From: Leucobacter chromiiresistens
Lineage (GTDB): Bacteria; Actinomycetota; Actinomycetes; Actinomycetales; Microbacteriaceae
Assembly: GCF_001477055.1 (NCBI RefSeq)
Contig: NZ_LDRK01000015.1
Location: forward strand, 1-64,000
DNA length: 64,000 nucleotides
Direction of reading: 5' to 3'
Part shown: positions 56,942 through 64,000 of the stretch, piece by piece
How the letters are laid out: each line of letters opens with the position of its first letter
Numbering within the stretch: position 1 is the first letter of the stretch
The notes under the pieces: generated by a model
Databases searched by the model: none
What the model was told of the DNA's origin: nothing
The model's input: only the letters and a program-made list of their open reading frames with translations
Program-made: the position numbers and the translations under genes

Positions 56942-58030
56942 GTGACCAGTTTGAGCGATCTCCCTCTCCGTGACAATCTCGTGGGGCAGCAGCCCTACGG
57001 CGCACCGCAGGACGCGGTTCGAGTGAGCTTGAACGTGAACGAGAACACGCATCCGATTCCCGAGCACGTCGCCATCGACATCGTGCAGTCGCTCGCTCGC
57101 GCGGTCACCGGCGTGAACCGCTATCCCGATCGCGAGTTCTCGGAGCTCCGCGACGCGCTCGCCGGTTATCTCGGCCACGACCTCGGCGCGGACCAGGTGT
57201 GGGCGGCCAACGGATCGAACGAGGTGCTGCAGCAGGTGCTGCAGGCGTTCGCCGGCCCCGGGCGCTCGCTGCTGAGCTTCACCCCGACCTACTCGATGTA
57301 CCCCCTGCTCGCTGCCGGTACCGACACCGCCTGGATCGGGGTGGAGCGCCCCGACGATTACGCGCTGACCCCGGAGGGCGTCGTCGCCGCGCTGCGCGAG
57401 CACCGCCCCGACGTCGCGATCCTGTGCGGACCGAACAACCCCACCGGGACGACGCTCGACCGTGAGGTGATCCTCGCCGCGTACGATGCCTTCGAGGGCA
57501 TGCTCGTGATCGACGAGGCCTATCAGGAGTTCGATACCGAGCGCGAGAGCGCGGTCGCGCTGCTCCCCGGGCGGCACCGGCTCATCGTGTCGCGCACGAT
57601 GAGCAAGGCGTTCGCCTTCGCGGGAGTGCGACTCGGGTACCTCGCGGCCGACCCCGCCGTGATCGATGCGCTGCGCCTCGTGCGTCTGCCCTACCACCTC
57701 TCCGCGCTCACCCAGGCGGCGGCCACCGCAGCCATCCGGCACGCGGACGCGATGCTCGCGACCGTCGCCGACATCAGCGCGCAGCGGGATCGGCTCGCCG
57801 GCGCCCTGACCGAGCTCGGCTACACCGTGCACCCCTCTGGAGCCAACTTCCTGCTCGTCGGCGGCTTCGCCGATCCGGAGGCCACGTTCGCGGAGCTGCG
57901 CGCGCAGGGGATCCTCATCCGCAACCTCAGCATCCCCGGGCACCTGCGCATCACCGCGGGCACCGAGGCCGAGACCGGCGCCGTGATCGACGCGATCGCG
58001 GCGCTCGGGCCGGGAGGTGCGCGGGGTTGA
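56942..58030 (+). CDS. hisC: Histidinol-phosphate aminotransferase
   Basis: HisC converts imidazole-acetol phosphate to histidinol phosphate using pyridoxal phosphate. The 362-residue class II aminotransferase has [13 protein letters not shown] near the start and the CGPNNPTGT and VIDEAYQEF cofactor motifs. The Schiff-base lysine is K222 in [16 protein letters not shown]. It heads the hisC-hisB-hisH-priA cluster. hisB has its own -10 element. Confidence 0.95.
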   Translation: MTSLSDLPLRDNLVGQQPYGAPQDAVRVSLNVNENTHPIPEHVAIDIVQSLARAVTGVNRYPDREFSELRDALAGYLGHDLGADQVWAANGSNEVLQQVLQAFAGPGRSLLSFTPTYSMYPLLAAGTDTAWIGVERPDDYALTPEGVVAALREHRPDVAILCGPNNPTGTTLDREVILAAYDAFEGMLVIDEAYQEFDTERESAVALLPGRHRLIVSRTMSKAFAFAGVRLGYLAADPAVIDALRLVRLPYHLSALTQAAATAAIRHADAMLATVADISAQRDRLAGALTELGYTVHPSGANFLLVGGFADPEATFAELRAQGILIRNLSIPGHLRITAGTEAETGAVIDAIAALGPGGARG

Positions 58031-58060
58031 CGCAGCGCCCGTCGCGAGACGCGACGCCGA

Positions 58061-58066
58061 TAGACT
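58061..58066 (+). promoter_or_regulatory. -10 element of hisB, leaderless layout
   Basis: TAGACT ends 7 bases before the hisB ATG. It allows hisB-hisH to be expressed independently of hisC. Confidence 0.55.
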
Positions 58067-58073
58067 GGTGACC

Positions 58074-58682
58074 ATGACTGCCGCACCCCGCACCGCATCG
58101 CTCGAGCGCTCCACCAGCGAGTCGCAGATCAGCGTGCGCGTCGACCTCGATGGAACCGGAACGTCGCAGATCGAGACGGGCGTTCCGTTCTTCGATCACA
58201 TGCTCACCGCGTTCGCGCGCCACTCGCTCACGGATCTCACCGTCAACGCGGTCGGCGACGTGCACATCGACGTCCACCACACGGTCGAGGACACGGGGAT
58301 CCTGCTCGGTCAGGCGATCCTGGAGGCGCTGGGCGACAAGGCGGGCATCTCCCGCTACGGTGACGCGCTGGTGCCGCTCGACGAATCCCTCGCGCAGGCC
58401 GTCGTCGACATCTCGGGGCGGCCGTACCTCGTGCACTCCGGGGAGCCCGCCGGCTTCGAACTGCACCTCATCGGCGGCCACTTCACGGGCTCCATGGTGC
58501 GGCACTTCTTCGAGGCGCTGACACTGAACGCGCGACTCACCGTGCACCTGAAGCTGCTCGAGGGGCGGGATCCGCACCACATCGCCGAGGCCGAGTTCAA
58601 AGCCTTCGCCCGCGCCTTCCGCGAGGCCAAGGCGCTCGACCCCCTCGTGCACGGCGTGCCGTCCACCAAGGGCGCGCTGTGA
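58074..58682 (+). CDS. hisB: Imidazoleglycerol-phosphate dehydratase
   Basis: HisB removes water from imidazole glycerol phosphate using two manganese ions. The 202-residue enzyme is the monofunctional form. It carries the metal-binding [21 protein letters not shown] and [14 protein letters not shown] motifs typical of the family. The missing phosphatase activity is supplied by the hisN-like gene at 497-1306. The ATG is set by TAGACT 7 bases upstream. hisH overlaps its stop (GTGA). Confidence 0.96.
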   Translation: MTAAPRTASLERSTSESQISVRVDLDGTGTSQIETGVPFFDHMLTAFARHSLTDLTVNAVGDVHIDVHHTVEDTGILLGQAILEALGDKAGISRYGDALVPLDESLAQAVVDISGRPYLVHSGEPAGFELHLIGGHFTGSMVRHFFEALTLNARLTVHLKLLEGRDPHHIAEAEFKAFARAFREAKALDPLVHGVPSTKGAL

Positions 58683-59371
58683 GCGATCAGCAGGCGGGGG
58701 GCGGCACCCCAGCGAGCTCCGATGCAGCCGCGGATGGAGCCCGTCGCAAGCGGGTCGTCGTGCTCGACTACGGCTCGGGCAACGTGCACTCCGCCGTGAA
58801 GGCGCTCGCCCACGCGGGAGCCGACGTCGAACTGACGGGAGACCCCTCCGCGGTGATGGCGGCCGACGGTCTCCTGGTGCCCGGCGTCGGGGCCTTCGAC
58901 GCGGTGATGCAGCAGCTGCGCGCCGTGCGGGGCGACGAGCTCATCGACCGCCGGCTCGCCGGGGGCCGTCCCGTGCTCGGCATCTGCGTCGGCGAGCAGG
59001 TCATGTTCTCCCGCGGCATCGAGCGCGGCGTCGAGACCGAGGGGCTCGGCCAGTGGCCGGGCACCGTGCGCGAGATCGACGCCCCCGTGCTGCCGCACAT
59101 GGGCTGGAACACCGTGCAGGTGCCCGAGGGGTCCCGGCTCTTCGCCGGCCTCGAGAACGAACGCTTCTACTTCGTGCACAGCAACGCGGCGACGGAGTGG
59201 TCCATCGAGGGGCGCACCGAGGCGACCCGCCCGCTCGTGACCTGGGCGGAGCACGGCGAGCGCTTCATCGCCGCGGTGGAGAACGGACCGCTGAGCGCGA
59301 CCCAGTTCCACCCCGAGAAGTCGGGCGATGCCGGCATCCGGCTGCTGCGCAACTGGATCGACACCCTGTAA
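58679..59371 (+). CDS. hisH: Imidazole glycerol phosphate synthase glutaminase subunit
   Basis: HisH splits glutamine and passes ammonia to HisF. The 230-residue class I amidotransferase has the nucleophile C103 in LGICVGEQ and the H211-x-E213 pair in QFHPEKSG. A 20-residue low-complexity stretch precedes the domain. It is coupled to hisB by GTGA. hisF, its partner, is not in the window. Confidence 0.95.
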   Translation: MSDQQAGGGTPASSDAAADGARRKRVVVLDYGSGNVHSAVKALAHAGADVELTGDPSAVMAADGLLVPGVGAFDAVMQQLRAVRGDELIDRRLAGGRPVLGICVGEQVMFSRGIERGVETEGLGQWPGTVREIDAPVLPHMGWNTVQVPEGSRLFAGLENERFYFVHSNAATEWSIEGRTEATRPLVTWAEHGERFIAAVENGPLSATQFHPEKSGDAGIRLLRNWIDTL

Positions 59372-59377
59372 GCCCTG

Positions 59378-59428
59378 TCGCGAGCGCCCGTCGGAGGCAC
59401 CCCGCACCCGACCAGGCGGCGCTCGCGA
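59378..59428 (+). other. Inverted repeat between hisH and priA
   Basis: TCGCGAGCGCC (59378-59388) pairs with GGCGCTCGCGA (59418-59428) around a 29-base loop. It lies in the 106-base gap inside the his cluster and could act as an attenuator, processing site or partial terminator. Confidence 0.55.
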
Positions 59429-59477
59429 GCCCGCGTCTCGAAGACCCGACCCGCACCCCGAGAAGGAGATACCACTC

Positions 59478-60224
59478 ATGAGCGAACTCGCCGAACGTCC
59501 GCGGCTGCAGCTGCTTCCGGCGATCGACATGGTCGACGGCAAGGCGGTGCGGCTCACCCAGGGTGAGGCCGGCACCGAGACGAACTACGGCAGTCCCGTC
59601 GACGCCGCGCTCGACTGGATCGATCAGGGCGCGGAGTGGATCCACCTCGTCGACCTGGACGCCGCCTTCGGCCGGGGCAGCAACGTCTCCGTCGCCCGCA
59701 AGATCATCAAGCGCGCCGGTGACGTGAAGATCGAGTTCTCCGGCGGCATCCGCGACGACGCCTCGCTCGAGGCGGCGCTCGAGATGGGCGCGACGCGCGT
59801 CAACCTCGGCACGGCAGCGCTCGAGAACCCCGAGTGGACGGAGGCCGTCATCGCGCGCTTCGGCGACCGGGTCGCGGTGGGGCTGGACGTGCGCGGCGAG
59901 ACCCTCGCCGCTCGTGGCTGGACCCAGGAGGGCGGCAATCTCTGGGACGTGCTCGATCGGCTCGAAGCGGCCGGCTGCTCCCGCTACGTCGTCACCGACG
60001 TCACGAAGGACGGGACGCTGCGGGGGCCCAACATCGATCTGCTCGCGCAGGTGTGCTCGCGCACCAACCGCCCGGTCGTCGCATCGGGAGGCGTCTCGAG
60101 CCTCGACGACATCGCAGCGCTGCGCGACCTCGTCGACGACGGGCTGGAGGGCGCGATCATCGGCAAGGCGCTCTACGACGGGGCGTTCTCGCTGCCCGCC
60201 GCGCTCGACGTCGCGGGCCGGTAG
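59478..60224 (+). CDS. priA: Phosphoribosyl isomerase A (HisA/PriA)
   Basis: The 248-residue TIM barrel performs the HisA isomerisation in histidine synthesis. In actinobacteria the same enzyme, PriA, also serves as TrpF in tryptophan synthesis. The opening [19 protein letters not shown] holds the first catalytic aspartate (D17), and [15 protein letters not shown] the second. GAAGGAGAT precedes the ATG at 59478. Dual function is inferred from lineage; absence of a separate trpF cannot be tested here. Confidence 0.93.
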   Translation: MSELAERPRLQLLPAIDMVDGKAVRLTQGEAGTETNYGSPVDAALDWIDQGAEWIHLVDLDAAFGRGSNVSVARKIIKRAGDVKIEFSGGIRDDASLEAALEMGATRVNLGTAALENPEWTEAVIARFGDRVAVGLDVRGETLAARGWTQEGGNLWDVLDRLEAAGCSRYVVTDVTKDGTLRGPNIDLLAQVCSRTNRPVVASGGVSSLDDIAALRDLVDDGLEGAIIGKALYDGAFSLPAALDVAGR

Positions 60225-60241
60225 GCGGAGACGCCGCGCGC

Positions 60242-61135
60242 ATGGCGATCAAGAAGCTGCCGTCGACGGGCGACGCGCCGCGCAGCACGGGGGTACCCGA
60301 GAGCCTGAGCGCCGGCGGGCCGTCCGACTCCGCGGGGTTCCCGTGGGCCGGACGCACGTTCGATCACCACGACACGGCGTTCGCGGACGACGACGGCCGC
60401 GCTTCGGAGCACGTCACGGCGCTCATCCGCGCGGTGCGCGACGCCGCCGATGCGGCGCAGACGGCCGGTGAGGCCGCCGAGTACTGGTCCGCCGTGAGCC
60501 GCGTCGCGCAGGCGCAGTCGGAGGCGATCGCCGGATTCGCGGCCGAGCGCTTTCTGGTGCCGATGCTCGCGGAGGCGGGGGAGCTCGGGCAGACGCCCGA
60601 CGGGCGCACGGTCGAGAAGTCGCAGGAGCTGTCGATCGTGTCCGTCGCGGCGCCCGATGGGCGGCGCGTGCTGCCCGTATTCTCCTCCGTGGAGACCTTG
60701 CGGCGCTGGAACCCCGAGGCGCGGCCGATTCCCGTGCCCGGCTCCCAGGCGGCTCTGGCCGCGGCGCAGGATGGCACGGAGCTCATCATCATCGACCCCG
60801 GCACGCCGGAGCGCGAGTTCGGCGTGCGTCGCACGGCGCTCGAGGCGCTGGCGCTGGGCGAGCGGGTGCTGCCCGCGTGGGCGGACGCTGCGGTGCAGGA
60901 GGAGTTCCGTGTGCTGGGAGCGGCGGATCCGCGGATCGCGGCGCTCTGGATCGCTCCGGGCGAGCTCGAGAACCGCCTGCTGCAGCCGGAGGTGACGGTG
61001 CTGCTCCGCATGTCGGAGTCGGTCGGCGACGCGCATCGGGAGGTGCTTCAGGCGCTCCAGGCCCGCATCGCCGCATCGGAGATCGTGGCGCGGAGAGTCG
61101 ACTCCTTGACGCTGCGACCCGTCGCGGCCGCGTGA
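60242..61135 (+). CDS. SseB N-terminal-domain protein
   Basis: The 297-residue protein contains an SseB-like domain in its C-terminal part (RFLVPMLAEAGELG, then VFSSVETLRRWNPEARPIPVP and ALGERVLPAW). An alanine-rich N-terminal region carries FPWAGRTFDHHDTAFADDDG. Function in actinobacteria is unknown; it regularly follows the priA gene. The start lies 17 bases after priA, so it is probably the last gene of that transcript. It converges on azlD without a clear terminator. Confidence 0.85.
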   Translation: MAIKKLPSTGDAPRSTGVPESLSAGGPSDSAGFPWAGRTFDHHDTAFADDDGRASEHVTALIRAVRDAADAAQTAGEAAEYWSAVSRVAQAQSEAIAGFAAERFLVPMLAEAGELGQTPDGRTVEKSQELSIVSVAAPDGRRVLPVFSSVETLRRWNPEARPIPVPGSQAALAAAQDGTELIIIDPGTPEREFGVRRTALEALALGERVLPAWADAAVQEEFRVLGAADPRIAALWIAPGELENRLLQPEVTVLLRMSESVGDAHREVLQALQARIAASEIVARRVDSLTLRPVAAA

Positions 61136-61159
61136 TCGGACGTCGCCCGGGCGGCCGGT

Positions 61160-61486
61160 TCAGACGAGGTTGATCAGCAGGATGTAGCAGGCGGTGCCCG
61201 CCGCCACGCTGATGACGGCGCGCCGACGGCACACCAGGTGCACGACGATCGTCACAGCCGTGGCGGCGAGCACCGCCCACCAGTGGTCGGCGCGTGCGAC
61301 GAGCTCGTCGCGGAGGATGACGATGGCGAGGATGCAGAGGATCCCCGCCGGCATCCATCGCCCGAGCGCGGCGACGAACTTCGAGCGCCGCAGCGGCTTC
61401 AGGATCGCGAACGGCAGTGCGCGCAGGGCGATCGTGACGACGGAGCCGATCGCGACGGCGGCGAGGAGATAGCCGAGCTCAGGCAC
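61160..61486 (-). CDS. azlD: AzlD-family branched-chain amino acid exporter subunit
   Basis: The 108-residue protein has four hydrophobic helices, including LGYLLAAVAIGSVVTIALRA and the RWMPAGILCILAIVIL segment typical of AzlD. AzlC-AzlD pairs export branched-chain amino acids or analogues. It begins at GTG and overlaps the azlC stop by 8 bases, so the two are coexpressed. Its presence could balance the ilv pathway, but no shared regulation is visible. Confidence 0.9.
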   Translation of the reverse strand: MPELGYLLAAVAIGSVVTIALRALPFAILKPLRRSKFVAALGRWMPAGILCILAIVILRDELVARADHWWAVLAATAVTIVVHLVCRRRAVISVAAGTACYILLINLV

Positions 61487-62285
61487 GATCGGTCTCCTCG
61501 CGGGTCGGATCGGCCGGGTCGCCGAGCTCCGAGGTCCCGGGCTCCGCGGCGCGCTCCGGCGCCGGGCGGAGACGGGAGACGGCGTAGCGGCCGGTCAGCA
61601 GAGCGGTGAAGACGAGCAGCGCGACGAGGAGCGCGTTGCCGGGAGCCGCGACGATGGCGACCGCCGCAGCGAGGGCGGCGAGCAGCGCCGACGGCACCTC
61701 ACGGCGGCTCCGCACCGCGTCGAGCGTCATGACGACGAAGAGCGCGACGAGCGCGAACTCGAAGCCCTCGATCGGCTTGGGCAGCGCGGACGCGAGCGCG
61801 ACGCCGATGAGCCCGCCGACCACCCAGTAGGCCTGCATCGCGAACTGCCCCGAGACCATGCGGGCGGAGGAGAGCCGGTCGCGGTCCATGAGCACGTACG
61901 TCGCGTAGGCCTCGTCGATCATCGCGTACACCGAGTAGGCGCGGGGGATGCCGGGTGAGACCCGCGAGATCGGGAACGAGAACGCGTAGAACACGTGCCG
62001 GAAGTTGACGGCGAACACGGTGACGGCGATGGTCACGAGCGGCGTCGACGCCGCGATCATGCTGACGAGGAGCAGCTCGACCGATCCCGCGAAGATGCCG
62101 ATCGACAGGGCGGGCGCGAGCCACCAGGGGAGCCCCGCCTGCACGACGAGCACGCCGAGGGCGACGCCCAGCGGGAGGATGCCGATGCCGACGCCGAGCG
62201 AATCGCCGAGGCCGGCGGTCACCTCCGCGAGCCGCACCGAGCGGGGCGCGCGCTCGGCGGGGCCTGCGGCGGAGGGGCGGGGCAC
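61479..62285 (-). CDS. azlC: AzlC-family branched-chain amino acid exporter subunit
   Basis: The 268-residue membrane protein has about seven helices. AzlC features are LGIGILPLGVALGVLVVQAGLP-like early segments, FAGSVELLLVSMIAAS, and VNFRHVFYAFSFP. It forms a transporter with AzlD. The GTG start at 62285 lies 9 bases after the DUF1844 stop and lacks an obvious ribosome binding site, so an internal start is possible. The C-terminus is a charged tail (ERAAEPGTSELGDPADP). Confidence 0.9.
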   Translation of the reverse strand: MPRPSAAGPAERAPRSVRLAEVTAGLGDSLGVGIGILPLGVALGVLVVQAGLPWWLAPALSIGIFAGSVELLLVSMIAASTPLVTIAVTVFAVNFRHVFYAFSFPISRVSPGIPRAYSVYAMIDEAYATYVLMDRDRLSSARMVSGQFAMQAYWVVGGLIGVALASALPKPIEGFEFALVALFVVMTLDAVRSRREVPSALLAALAAAVAIVAAPGNALLVALLVFTALLTGRYAVSRLRPAPERAAEPGTSELGDPADPTREETDRA

Positions 62286-62294
62286 GGCGCGCCG

Positions 62295-62684
62295 CTAGTT
62301 GACGGGGCCGGTGTACTTCTCGCCCGGGCCCTGGCCGATGGGATCGGGGATCACCGACGCCTCGCGGAACGCGAGCTGCACCGAGCGCAGTCCGTCCCGC
62401 AGGCTGCGGGCGTGCATGTCGCTCACCTCGGGGGCGCCGGCGGTGATGAGGCCGGCGAGCGCGTTGATGAGTTTGCGCGCCTCGTCCAGGTCGATCTGCG
62501 ACTCGGGATCGTCGGCGAGCCCGACCTTCACCGCTGCGGCGCTGAGCAGGTGCACCGCGGCGGTGGTGATCACCTCGACCGCGGCGACATCCGCGATGTC
62601 GCGCGTGGCCTGCGAGACGTTCGCCTGCTCCGACTCCGCGGCGTCGGTGGGGGTGGATGCCGGTTCGGCGGTGTGCTCGGTCAT
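62295..62684 (-). CDS. DUF1844 family protein
   Basis: The 129-residue protein has an acidic N-terminus and a helical core (DIADVAAVEVITTAAVHLLSA, then LDEARKLINALAGLI) of the DUF1844 family. It ends with REASVIPDPIGQGPGEKYTG. Homologues are usually next to infC in actinobacteria, which supports the call; function is unknown. AGGAT precedes the ATG. It is divergent from infC and may form an operon with azlCD. Confidence 0.88.
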   Translation of the reverse strand: MTEHTAEPASTPTDAAESEQANVSQATRDIADVAAVEVITTAAVHLLSAAAVKVGLADDPESQIDLDEARKLINALAGLITAGAPEVSDMHARSLRDGLRSVQLAFREASVIPDPIGQGPGEKYTGPVN

Positions 62685-62715
62685 GAGATCCTGTCTGCTC
62701 CTGCGGTAAGTGTGC

Positions 62716-62923
62716 TACGATGTTGTCGGTTCTCGGCGTTCTGCCGAGATCACGGAAGTGGAGATTCTCCCACCCGGCACCGATTCCAGGTTACCGGGTA
62801 GTTGACACCCCGCCGATCACTCGGCAGCTGCACAAGGGTGTGGGACGGCGCGTGCGCGGTCCTGATCTCGATGTCCGTGGCTCCCGCGAGGAGCGCCCAC
62901 CATTGAGATCAGAGGAGCCGGCG
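62716..62923 (+). promoter_or_regulatory. infC promoter element and long structured leader
   Basis: TACGAT (62716-62721) is a -10 candidate. The leader of about 195 bases starts with a perfect hairpin, CTCGGC/GCCGAG (62732-62748). An AGAGGAG ribosome binding site (62911-62917) stands before the ATC start. Such leaders often serve feedback by IF3 or L20, but I cannot identify a known motif. Confidence 0.5.
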
Positions 62924-63529
62924 ATCAGCGATCCCCGTACGAATGACAGAATCCGCGTCCCCGAGGTGCGACTGGTAGGACCCAGTGGCGAGCAGGTCGG
63001 TGTCGTGCCGATCGAGACTGCGCTCCGCATGGCTGTGGACGCCGATCTCGATCTCGTCGAGGTTGCCCCGAACTCGAAGCCTCCCGTCGCGAAGATCATG
63101 GACTTCGGGAAGTTCAAGTACGAGGCAGCTCAGAAGCAGAAGGAAGCCCGCCGCAACCAGGCGAACACCGTGCTCAAAGAGGTGCGCTTCCGACTCAAGA
63201 TCGACACGCACGACTACGAGACCAAGATGAAGCGCGCCGTCGGCTTCCTGTCGCAGGGCGACAAGGTGAAGGCGATGATCCTGTTCCGCGGCCGCGAGCA
63301 GTCGCGACCCGAGATGGGCGTGCGCCTGCTGCAGCAGTTCTCCGAGGACATCGCTGAGTACGGAGTCGTCGAGTCGAACCCGCGCATCGACGGCCGCAAC
63401 ATGGTGATGGTCGTCGCCCCGCTCAAGAACAAGTCCGAGGCGAAGGCCGAGCAGAACGCTCGTCGCGCCGAGGAGAAGGCCACTCGTCGGGCCGACAAGT
63501 CCAGCAGTACGGAGTCGGACGGCGAATGA
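62924..63529 (+). CDS. infC: Translation initiation factor IF-3
   Basis: IF-3 checks start-codon pairing on the 30S subunit. The 201-residue protein has the N-domain ([20 protein letters not shown]), the [16 protein letters not shown] linker and a C-domain with [25 protein letters not shown] lysine/alanine-rich tail follows. The best start is the rare codon ATC at 62924, with AGAGGAG 6 bases upstream and the family N-terminus right after it. A TTG at 62903, preceded by GAGGAG, is the alternative. A non-standard start would allow IF-3 to limit its own synthesis, as known for infC elsewhere. rpmI and rplT follow. Confidence 0.94.
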   Translation: MSDPRTNDRIRVPEVRLVGPSGEQVGVVPIETALRMAVDADLDLVEVAPNSKPPVAKIMDFGKFKYEAAQKQKEARRNQANTVLKEVRFRLKIDTHDYETKMKRAVGFLSQGDKVKAMILFRGREQSRPEMGVRLLQQFSEDIAEYGVVESNPRIDGRNMVMVVAPLKNKSEAKAEQNARRAEEKATRRADKSSSTESDGE

Positions 63530-63605
63530 ACTGCGGTGCGCTGCCGTGCGCAGCGCCACCCCGCAATCCGCGGCCGAGAGGCTCGCACACAACAAGGAGA
63601 AATCG

Positions 63606-63800
63606 ATGCCCAAGCAGAAGACCCACTCGGGGGCCAAGAAGCGCTTCAAGCTCACCGGTTCCGGCAAGCTGATGAAGCAGCAGGCCGGCATGCGCCACAA
63701 CCTCGAGGTCAAGGCCTCGAAGCGCAAGCGCCGTCTGAACGCCGAGCAGGTGCTCGCCAAGGGCGACGCCAAGCAGGCCATGAAGCTCCTCGGTCACTGA
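63606..63800 (+). CDS. rpmI: Ribosomal protein bL35
   Basis: This 64-residue, very basic protein is 50S subunit protein L35. It shows MPKQKTHSGAKKRFKLTGSG and the central KASKRKRRLN segment. ACAAGGAGAAA precedes the ATG. It lies between infC and rplT in the universal infC-rpmI-rplT order. Confidence 0.97.
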   Translation: MPKQKTHSGAKKRFKLTGSGKLMKQQAGMRHNLEVKASKRKRRLNAEQVLAKGDAKQAMKLLGH

Positions 63801-63851
63801 CCGGCGCGAGCGCATAGCTTTCATCTGAGAACTTTCTAAGGAAGAACCGAA

Positions 63852-64000
63852 ATGGCAAGAGTGAAAAGGGCCGTCAACGCCCACAAGAAGCGTCGCGTTA
63901 TCCTCGAGCGCGCCGAGGGCTACCGCGGTCAGCGTTCGCGCCTGTACCGCAAGGCCAAAGAGCAGGTCATCCACTCGCTCGTCTACTCGTACAACGATCG
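63852..64000 (+). CDS. rplT: Ribosomal protein bL20, truncated by the window end
   Basis: Only the first 49 codons are present. They read [20 protein letters not shown] and continue with [20 protein letters not shown], the standard L20 N-terminus, which binds 23S rRNA early in assembly. CTAAGGAAG precedes the ATG. L20 represses this operon in some bacteria. Confidence 0.96.
   Translation, partial: MARVKRAVNAHKKRRVILERAEGYRGQRSRLYRKAKEQVIHSLVYSYND

Noticed and set aside
62802-62807. TTGACA as a -35 element inside the infC leader
   Set aside because: No TANNNT lies 16-19 bases downstream; it is probably a chance match.

Overview
The window is a contiguous, very GC-rich chromosomal segment of an actinobacterium. 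Its gene content and order point to the family Microbacteriaceae, and Leucobacter is a reasonable guess that cannot be proven from this sequence. The supporting order is dapA-rnj-ftsK-pgsA-cinA-(XRE regulator)-DUF3046-recA-recX-miaB-miaA-dapF-hflX, then lexA with a divergent LysM gene, and hisC-hisB-hisH-priA leading to infC-rpmI-rplT. I see no rRNA, CRISPR array, prophage, transposase or integrase. No gene-free stretch exceeds 300 bases.

Layout. 1-2200: a hisN-like phosphatase with a DUF3054 membrane protein, tRNA-Lys(CTT) with its own promoter and terminator, and two tiny membrane proteins. 2300-7520: ilvD, ilvB, ilvN and ilvC for branched-chain amino acids. 7600-11230: helicase hrpB on the minus strand, divergent from two small membrane proteins. 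11320-12960: serA. 13000-16570: a FadR-type regulator divergent from an L-asparagine permease and L-asparaginase. 16800-23120: pnp, a DUF559 nuclease-like gene on the opposite strand flanked by palindromic repeats, an M16 peptidase, and dapB with a membrane protein. 23200-32620: an APC permease, thyA-folA, dapA, rnj, and a FemX-MurJ-FemX cluster. 32700-40230: ftsK, an anchored exported protein, pgsA, cinA, and a polar amino acid ABC transporter whose binding protein and permease are one polypeptide. 40430-49250: XRE regulator, DUF3046, recA-recX, miaB-miaA, dapF, an RsmC-like methyltransferase and hflX. 49380-55450: metE, a short MetE-like enzyme and metF, with lipB-lipA convergent to them. 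55540-56880: lexA divergent from a LysM protein, with three candidate LexA boxes between them. 56940-64000: hisC-hisB-hisH-priA-sseB, azlCD and DUF1844 on the minus strand, then infC, rpmI and the start of rplT.

The genes form several working units: valine/leucine/isoleucine synthesis; the DAP-lysine route (dapA, dapB, dapF) feeding peptidoglycan, beside a likely cross-bridge module; one-carbon metabolism (thyA-folA, metE-metF); SOS repair (recA, recX, lexA and a LysM division-inhibitor candidate); lipoylation; histidine synthesis; and translation. A recurring feature is a TANNNT hexamer 6-7 bases before the start codon of at least 14 genes, the layout of leaderless mRNAs. Most of the window is ordinary core genome. 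The places most worth a second look are the repeat-flanked DUF559 gene, the long palindrome beside serA, a codon-usage patch inside ilvD, and the FemX-MurJ-FemX cluster.
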